Shown: positions 25,001 to 64,000 of the stretch, in pieces
Layout of the letters: each line of letters opens with the position of its first letter
Numbering within the stretch: position 1 is the first letter of the stretch
NCBI GenBank assembly: GCA_030549495.1
Contig: JAUIRK010000278.1
Location: 468,501 to 532,500, forward strand
Direction: 5' to 3'
From: Nectonema munidae
Lineage: Eukaryota > Nematomorpha > Nectonematoida > Nectonematidae
DNA: 64,000 nucleotides
The notes under the pieces: model-generated
Databases searched by the model: none
Seen by the model: the letters and a program-made list of their open reading frames with translations, nothing else
What the model was told of the DNA's origin: nothing
Position numbers and translations under genes: made by a program

Positions 25001-28000
25001 CTACTTTTTTCATAATTAATCTAATGCATGCAAATAAAAATGTATTTGTGATGACTATATTTATGCATCGGTTCAAAAAGCATAACGTTTTATTGCGTGG
25101 TTTCAACTGTAATATTCAAACTAAGATCATTGTATAAAAGACTCATAGAAGCAAAATTACTGTCTACAATTATTCATTGTGAAGGTCGAGGATTGAATGT
25201 CAATTTGTATGTCATTTGCTTTTAAGTTCGGATCCTCTACATGTTCCCGTGAAGATCACGGACCCGCGAACGCCCATCCTTTACATCTCTCACAGCAGAA
25301 AGCAGCTGGAAGAGTTGAAGCTCTCCATCCACTACATCCACATTCGATTGGGTAAGTTTCCATTTTTGACCTCTTTGCAATGACAGAGTTGACGGCGATT
25401 TATAAAATAAAATTGCCTGGCTGTTTCATGACTTTGTTTATTAAAAATCCCTGACTTAACTTCCTCCACAATTTCTTCTATTTTTTATTCACCAAAAAGG
25501 TTTTGCATTTATATGTTTGACGCAATGTTTTGAATTCACTAAAGCCTCGGACGGATTGAAAACCTTTCTGATAGCAAGAAAACTTTAGCAGCAGAATTCA
25601 GTTCACTGTAGAATAACGTGCTTTAAAAATAAATGTCAGCAGGGCTGTCTTTTCAAATTGAAAGGTTTTGCTGAAAATAAAGCAGTAATACAGTGTACTT
25701 TAAAGTTTAATTTAAATAACAACCTGATAACTGTCACTTCAATTCCTTTAGTTTTGCAATCTCCTATCCATGCTGCATAACTCATTTCCTGCATTATTCA
25801 ATTTTATCATTTTGCTTTTAAAGCAGTAGTTATCTCTTCTGAGCTCTTTCTTTTCATTGTTTTACGTTCTTCAATCGATTATGAGGGATAGGCATTATTA
25901 TTTACGTATCTCAACATCCTATTAAATTCGCTGAACAGTGCACACAATTCCGTGATTTAAAGAAAATTGGCATTTTATTCAAACTCCTTCACTTAATTCC
26001 AGTTTAGCTGGGAATCTTGAATGCTGTGCTTTGGCCTCGTCTAGCACCTCTATTGCTAAATTCTCTTAATCAGATTTTGCCTCTATCGTGCTAAAGACGA
26101 AGTGTAAACTTTGTGATGACGTTATTGTTGGAAAGCGTAATTAACAAAATATATAAAATACTGAAGAATATGTTCAATATCATGAATTTGGCAAAGCTTA
26201 AAAATGTAAACAAGACATTTTGTAATTATGATGGTTACACGTAGAACTAGTAAAATCTCTATACCAAGCACCCTATTATTCACTGAGTATATACATTTTG
26301 CGCGAGGTAAATTTAACGGGATATAATTAAAATTTGCTGAAAGTCAAAATCAACTGAAACAAATGAGTGAAATCGAAGATGCTAATATGGGAAAAGAGTG
26401 AGTTGTATTTTGCAATTATGTCAGCAGCTCAATTCTCTTTGAAGAAATATAAGCAACACAAACTGATTTGTTTAGTTTACATTCCTTCAATATTTCAAAT
26501 GATAAATTCTTGTTTCTTCAAAGCTTTCTATTATGTTCCCATAATTAGGAAATTTTGAGTGTAAAGAAGCCAACTATTGCGTCGTAAAAAATTGTAACTG
26601 ACTAACACGCATGTATTGTGAATAAATTTTGAAACATGAATGGTAAACATCATAACACTTCTTGTCGGGCCTTTTTTCACATTTCAAGTAAGTGAGATTA
26701 GTATTTTTCATGCATATAATAACGGCGCATCTTACTTGACTTATCTCGCCAAGATAGTGGTTGGCTTCATCAAATCTTGCTGACTTCGAAACCTTCAATA
26801 AATAGTTTATGATTTCTTTTCTAAATTCTAAATGATTCATGCTTGAAGCTTGATTTATATTTTTATAAAATCTCAACGAAGCTACGACAGACAAATTTAA
26901 GTCACGGGAAAACAGATTTCATCACCACTTCTTCGACCTCAATTTTGCTATGTAGGATTGGATTGTTTTTCTTTTCAGATTTCATTTTTCTTACAGTTTC
27001 TTAACTTATTGGTGATAAGCCATAATAGTTGCTTTCCAAGCTGGCAACTGCGTTATCATTCCATTTCCAGCAGAATATAACACCACCACCTTCAGATTTT
27101 TTTAGATCTCATTAAAGGACACTTTGATGTTCTGTTCTCTCTTTTTGTACCACTAGCTATTATATTTTTCGAAGGTAGACACAATAAAAGAGAATAACTC
27201 GTAAAATCAAAGAATATTACATGATTTTTTCGCCTCTTTCACGAGTTCAGGCTGTCTTACCAAAGTATACTGAAAAATTGTACGGGAAACCGTCATACTG
27301 CACAACATGCTAACTTTATACCCAAATTTAATGGGCTTATTTTTATAAACTGATTTGCACTGCGCAGACCTCATTACGGCACCATGCTTATGTCAACGTT
27401 TAAAAGTTCATGAAAAATTCCAAATTACATGACATTGAATCTTCGGCATGTCTAAAAATTCTCCCAATTCTCTTTAGCAATATGATATTCTCTAACTTTA
27501 TTGAGACAATGATAACGATTTTCTAAAGATAAATTCTCTTTCTTTCTCAACTCTCAATTCTGATCTATAATTTTCATAATCAATATTTTCAATATTGCAT
27601 GTCTTTAACAAATAAAGGTGCAAAGAAAAAGCACCAAGACATTTTTATATTACAGTAAGCAAATATAAATAACATTCTATCTGTCAATTGCAGAGCCAAT
27701 GTTTGTTGTTTCATAAAAAAAACTTAAATACTTCTAAATATTTTTAAATTTGGAATGCCAAGGCAAAAATGGAACTTTTTTGATTTTGAAGATATTTTCA
27801 TATTAAATTGGTAGATATTATTGGAGTTGTGCAATGACTGATTGGAAAAAAATTGTTTTTTATTTTAAAAGCATAGTTGTAAAAATTAGACAGCATTTTG
27901 AACTCTTTTCAGAAAATTTAAGTTTCGAAAATATAATTCAATTAATTTGTTATATCTGATTAATCTGTAACAAAAATGTTCTCCGAAATGTAGTTCTCTA

Positions 28001-28416
28001 TATCCTAAAAATTCCTTATACCAGCTTTTTTATGCAATAATAAAATATAGCTTTGATCTAATTCTAATCAAAACTGATATCAGGGATTGACAAAAATGAG
28101 ACACTTTTTATAGTTAAATTTTTTACTTATTTATCACTAATGTTCATTATGCGAATTCAAAAAATATATTATGATGTAAAAAATTGTAAATGGTTTCTAT
28201 CCATATGCTCTATTTTTAGCTCCACCTCACGACAACAAAGTGATAAATATGCACAGACATGGCTTTTCCTTTGGTGGCATTCCAGGCCTTTTCTGGCTCA
28301 CCATTCTCATTTTGATTGTTTTGTTTCACATCTTCCTCTTCAAGTTAGTTTACAATGAATACTGCGAATCAGCCTTCTCCTTCACTTCACCCAATCCTAG
28401 AAGATATGCAGTCTGA
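13012..28416 (+). CDS. KIAA2013: KIAA2013 orthologue, predicted membrane glycoprotein (start-codon exon not located)
   Basis: Eleven exons join without breaking phase: 13012-13106, 14970-15116, 15648-15794, 15861-15919, 17121-17290, 17756-17990, 20052-20299, 21379-21620, 23828-23972, 25227-25351 and 28220-28416 (stop TGA). They encode about 603 residues; I recall human KIAA2013 as about 634. The first located exon gives a hydrophobic stretch (KIFFFVVVLFLILLYI), a signal anchor or signal peptide. Segments that track human KIAA2013 as I recall it include FIGNGYIGYIFGEGAG, HHEFFAHRS, RLWVLTLQKQGC, LYSCDAGC and TPILYIS. The C-terminus has a transmembrane helix (GLFWLTILILIVLFHIFLFK) followed by LVYNEYC, the strongest match. 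Topology is probably lumenal with a short cytosolic tail; the biochemical role is unknown to me. The exon with the ATG must end in phase 2 upstream of 13012. An AATAAA lies about 110 bases after the stop. Confidence 0.93.
15330..15340. repeat. Short poly-G tract in a KIAA2013 intron
   Basis: A run of ten guanines follows GGGA at 15328. A second G run occurs at 6519-6531. Such runs stand out in this AT-rich background. Confidence 0.7.
19178..19244 (+). other. Exon-like segment (possible poison exon) in a KIAA2013 intron
   Basis: A 67-bp segment is bounded by a strong acceptor (CTCTTACAG) and a consensus donor (GTAAGT). It lies in the phase-0 intron between exons 17756-17990 and 20052-20299. 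Because 67 is not a multiple of three, inclusion would shift the frame and reach a stop a few codons into the next exon. One frame through it is open and cysteine-bearing, but no similarity is recognised. The flanking exons already join to match the human protein, so it is not needed for the main product. Confidence 0.4.
19873..19943 (+). repeat. Tandem duplication of about 34 bp
   Basis: The unit TTCAATACAAATACTTTATC continuing TAAACTTTTATT occurs twice head to tail, separated by a short A run. It lies in a KIAA2013 intron just upstream of the exon at 20052. Confidence 0.9.
21994..22150 (+). repeat. tRNA-derived SINE, family 1, copy A
   Basis: The segment begins GGCGTGAGTACGGTTAGATA (A-box region), continues to TGTTTGATCCTGCATCAAGC (B-box) and then TATAGTTCGATACAAGC and TGCCTTCTCGATGAAAACAC. 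The same ordered blocks recur at 34646-34805 and, inverted, at 50041-50215, so this is an interspersed family with a tRNA-like head. It sits in the KIAA2013 intron after exon 21379-21620. Confidence 0.85.
25352..28219 (+). other. Last KIAA2013 intron, no recognised insert
   Basis: The 2.9-kb final intron (phase 1) contains only short chance open frames, and I recognise no transposon or repeat in it. The introns at 15920-17120, 17991-20051, 21621-23827 and 23973-25226 are similar except for the SINE at 22.0 kb and a (TA)n tract near 23277. Confidence 0.6.
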
Positions 28417-28523
28417 AATTAGTTTTCATTTTAGTCTCAGGAATCGAATTACGTGTCATCACCAGATAAAAACCGTTTAATTATACGCTGCGTCTCTGTA
28501 AGATTAAATTAATCTTCTTTATA

Positions 28524-28529
28524 ATAAAT
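28524..28529 (+). terminator. Candidate polyadenylation signal of KIAA2013
   Basis: AATAAA lies 108 bases after the TGA stop, followed by a T-rich stretch. Position and strand fit the 3' end of this gene. Confidence 0.5.
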
Positions 28530-29645
28530 AACCTTTTTATAATTTTCTCTTCCTTTCAATTCCACCCGCTTCTATATAAATATAAAGTGCCTAAGCAGAA
28601 CTTTATTTAAAATAAAGTAAAAATATTAGTGTTTATTTGGTGTTTCAAAGATCATCTTGAGATTCATTTTATAATTTTGTTCCGTAAAATTCTTGGTAGA
28701 TTTTATTTTACAAGTTGTTTGTTTCAAGTAAAATGATGAAATAAAAAAAACAAGTAATTTTATTTATCAGCAATAAATATTTGGTAAGGCTTTGCAAGCG
28801 GTGAGTCGAGATTGCCACACAATATTTTGGGTCTAGCACTTCTCATACAGCAAGTGATATATGGTGTTTTGAAGAAGCATAATTTATGTCAATGTAAAAT
28901 TGTAATATGTAAAAAAAGGGTTTTTGAAAAACAACGAATTAAATTTAATAAGTTTGTGGCGCACTAATTTGATTTGATAAGTGTTCATTGTTAATTTCTT
29001 TTTTATTGTTAACTCTATCTATTAATTGATCCCTAAATATATTAATTAAGATTTTTCTAAAGATAAAAAAATAGTTAAAATAATGTAATTCATAATCACA
29101 TTATTTTCTTCAGGAAACAAAGCCATCATAGCTGGTGATATAGCATTACAAGTTCAAGCGAAATGTTTTCAAGTTTTAAGTAGTTTTATTTTTAGGTTTG
29201 ACTTGAAAACTAATTTTTTATTGAGCTTGAAAATATTGGATTTTTTGTTTTTACAAATTTTTAGAGAGTTGTAAAAAAATTAAAAAATGCAAACTAAAAA
29301 TTGATTTTTGTAAAAATATTTATTACCGATCTTAAAAAAAATTCAAGGTGAATCTAAAGATAAAATACTCTTAAAACTTGAAAAAATCTCCCTTGAACTG
29401 GCAATGCTATATATCATATTTTTCCTATATAACATAGTTTGGCCAAACATTCTTTCGCCAAAAATGGTGTATGTAAACTTATGTAGACCATCAAATTTTA
29501 AACTGACGAATACCAAACAGTCAAATTGAACTTTTAACATTATAAACTAAATCTAAAAAAATTATGATCAGGGTATCGAAATTTCTATAATCTTTAAATT
29601 CGTCATTTGTAGAAGAGAAATTCATGTTTTACGATTCATCTAGAC

Positions 29646-30288
29646 CAGCGGTTTTCAACCCTGAGTCGCCACCCAAATTTGGGTCGCCAAGGGCCAATGA
29701 GAAAAATGGGAAGATAAAAAATCTTGAAATAACAAAAATAAAACTTAATTAAACGAGTAGAAATGAATACGGTCAGAAATCCATTTGATGTGAAAATTGA
29801 AGATTGATATCTACCAATTAGAAGAGCAACAAATTTAAATGAAAATGACAAAGCTCTTGAATGTGATTTTAAAACAGAAACTTTGAGAGCTTTCTGGACA
29901 TCGATTTAAAAAGAAAAATAAGTGGTGGGGTTGCAAGCACTTAAGGCCCTTCTTCCTTTCCCAAAAACGTATTTGTGTGAGACTGCATTTTCAGATGTTA
30001 AAAATAAATATCGAAATTATCACAGGAGCACGACATGCGATGTTGTCTGTCAACAATAAAACCCCGTTTGAAGAGCTTTCAAGAAAACTTCAAACGCAAC
30101 GTTCTCATTAATTGTAGCTTCTTTGTCAAATTAAAACGTAATAAATAACATGTTCTTCTGTAAATCAATAAAAAGCATTTTGATTTCTTAAATCAAAGTT
30201 AGATAATGTTTTTTATTATCCTTCTTATTTTTTTTACATGTTGGGTCGCGAGTGTTTGTGTCGGGAAATGAAAAAGCTTAAGAACCAT
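29646..30288 (+). mobile_element. hAT element (ZBED-type), internally deleted
   Basis: The left end CAGCGGTTTTCAACCC and the right end (GGGTCGCGAG then AAAAAGCTTAAGAACCAT) form the imperfect inverted termini usual for hAT elements. The 8-bp flanks ATCTAGAC and ATCTATTC agree at six positions, as expected for an old target duplication. Inside, plus-strand frames read TLRAFWTSI and then LQALKALLPFPKTYLCETAF, the C-terminal dimerisation region of ZBED-type hAT transposases. Most of the transposase is missing and stops interrupt it. It occupies the gap between the tail-to-tail KIAA2013 and TECPR2 genes. Confidence 0.85.
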
Positions 30289-31099
30289 ATCTATTCTAGG
30301 TATTATATCACAAATTTTATAATCATTTGTCTCAAATATTCAATTAAACTCGATTACTTTTGAACATTCTAAACATCAATTTATAAGTATTTAACTATTG
30401 TATTACACAAGCATCATATTTACACCAAATAAAATTCATTAAATTTCATACGGTCATTTTCACTGCACAGTAACGTGAGGTATTTTTTTATCTCTTGTTC
30501 ATGAAAAATATGATAGTTCATTCTATTAAGGGATCTAAATCTTCAGAGGTTTTTGCATCTGACTTGATCTAATAAAACTTAACGGTCAATTTGACGGCTT
30601 AGTAGTTCTAATGTTAAAGACTTCCTTGATCTTGAGTATTTGCTGTACAACTAAGAGTAGTCAATATCGATGATGTTATTTAATCTCATGTTCTACAACT
30701 GCTGAAAACGCTGCTCCCATTAGATAAGCAGTTGTGAATGAAATAATACCTGGTTTCCGCCATGTTATAAATCAGAGGATTTGTTGGTTCTCTTATTTCA
30801 GTTATATCCGAATACTCCTTCATTTTCCATTCTTATTTATTTTTTCAATGTTCTTTTAAACTCAGGGTAACGACGATTGCGCAGGAGGGATGGAATAAAC
30901 ATACTGACAACGACAACAAAACAATGTTATATCTTGTTTTCACTTACTTAGGGCAACTTGGTTATAGAAGCTATATCTCGGCTATATAATATTTGACAAG
31001 TGACAGATTTATCAGTCATATATTATCTCCATTACATCGCCTAAGCCGTCAAAAAAGGAAATTAAGATCTAAGCATTTCTATTAAACTCTCTATATCCA

Positions 31100-31105
31100 T
31101 TTATT
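31100..31105 (-). terminator. Candidate polyadenylation signal of TECPR2
   Basis: AATAAA on the minus strand lies about 105 bases past the TECPR2 stop codon (31211-31209). A further ATAAATAAA is at about 31152-31160. Confidence 0.45.
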
Positions 31106-31208
31106 TCTTTTTATAATGTATAAAATTGCAAAAACTTTTAAATAACATTTATAAATAAACTCTTAATGTGATATATTAGGGTATTTAGCGTATACGTAAA
31201 TCAAAATT

Positions 31209-62226
<31,018 letters not shown>

Positions 62227-62728
62227 CTGAATAAAAAACGAAAATTTTACGAATGTATTCACAAAGGGTATGAAAAAAGGTTTTTAATTAAATATTTTAA
62301 GCGGTAAAGGCGAATCGATGGTATCTTGAAGCAGACGCGTTCCAGCGCGTCATTAAGTACAGGAGATTTGGGAGATAAGTCCCGTTATCTTGGCTCTAAA
62401 CGCGTTTGAATTCTATGGCAGTTTTGAACGAGAGGGGAGCGCTTCAGTCTTCATCAAATGGACAATCATACTGCGTGTTTGAAGGCAATATAAGAGAAGG
62501 ATGGTGCACCCAAGGAAAGTGTTAAACTTCGAGTGAAAACTAGTTTACGCTTCGACTTGAATAATTTTGAAAAAAGAGCAGTGATAACAACATAAAATCC
62601 TTAGAGAGAAGAAAAAACTGAAGGGTGAGATATCTCCTAGAGTGGTGTTGCCTTGTATGATCCTGAAAAAATGCATTAAACTTTCTTTCTTTTAATTTTT
62701 TTAAAGCTTGTGTTATAGAGCTTATATG
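62227..62728 (-). other. Unresolved GC-richer segment, possibly with another TECPR2 exon
   Basis: Bases 62290-62540 have a more balanced composition than the surrounding introns and short open frames on both strands. The next upstream WD-repeat exon of TECPR2 would be expected here or further right, but no frame gave a convincing match. Confidence 0.35.

Positions 62729-64000
<1,272 letters not shown>

Overview
The window is AT-rich, intron-rich animal nuclear DNA packed with decayed transposons and very long microsatellites. Parts of three host genes can be read by joining exons whose splice sites and phases agree. The transposon mix (piggyBac, hAT, Merlin, pogo-type, RTE-like LINE, Penelope-like, tRNA-derived SINEs) and the short AT-rich introns suggest an arthropod. 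A copepod such as a sea louse would fit, but that is inference.

Layout. (1) 0.3-7.4 kb, minus strand: the 5' part of an adenylate kinase gene. It has a start exon with the P-loop, a 46-bp exon and a third exon; the rest lies beyond the left edge. Its 4.7-kb first intron holds an RTE-like LINE remnant, a zinc-finger-like coding fossil and a Penelope-like GIY-YIG fragment. (2) 7.4-13.0 kb: no gene seen; one tRNA-like SINE fragment and a diverged duplicated segment. (3) 13.0-28.4 kb, plus strand: an almost complete orthologue of human KIAA2013, a membrane protein of unclear function, in eleven phase-consistent exons. Only the short exon carrying the start codon was not found. (4) 28.4-31.2 kb: tail-to-tail intergenic gap with an internally deleted hAT element. 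(5) 31.2-62.2 kb and beyond the right edge, minus strand: an orthologue of TECPR2, an autophagy protein with an N-terminal beta-propeller and C-terminal tectonin repeats, in about thirteen exons. It ends in a conserved ATG8-binding (LIR) motif. Its introns carry most of the mobile elements: two piggyBac remnants (one with a pogo-type MITE nested in the reading frame), two TTAA-flanked piggyBac-type MITEs, several hAT pieces, a Merlin transposase remnant, LTR-retrotransposon fossils and SINEs. (6) 60.8-64 kb: about 1.2 kb of (GATA)n and at least 1.27 kb of (GT)n, the latter running off the window.

The three genes are not an obvious functional cluster. No intact tRNA, rRNA, CRISPR array or bacterial operon is present. 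Nothing here is clearly a new biological system. The points most worth checking are the TECPR2 and KIAA2013 gene models, the very short introns, the cryptic exon in KIAA2013, the SINE families and the nested transposons. Comparisons with human proteins rest on recalled sequences, not on a search.
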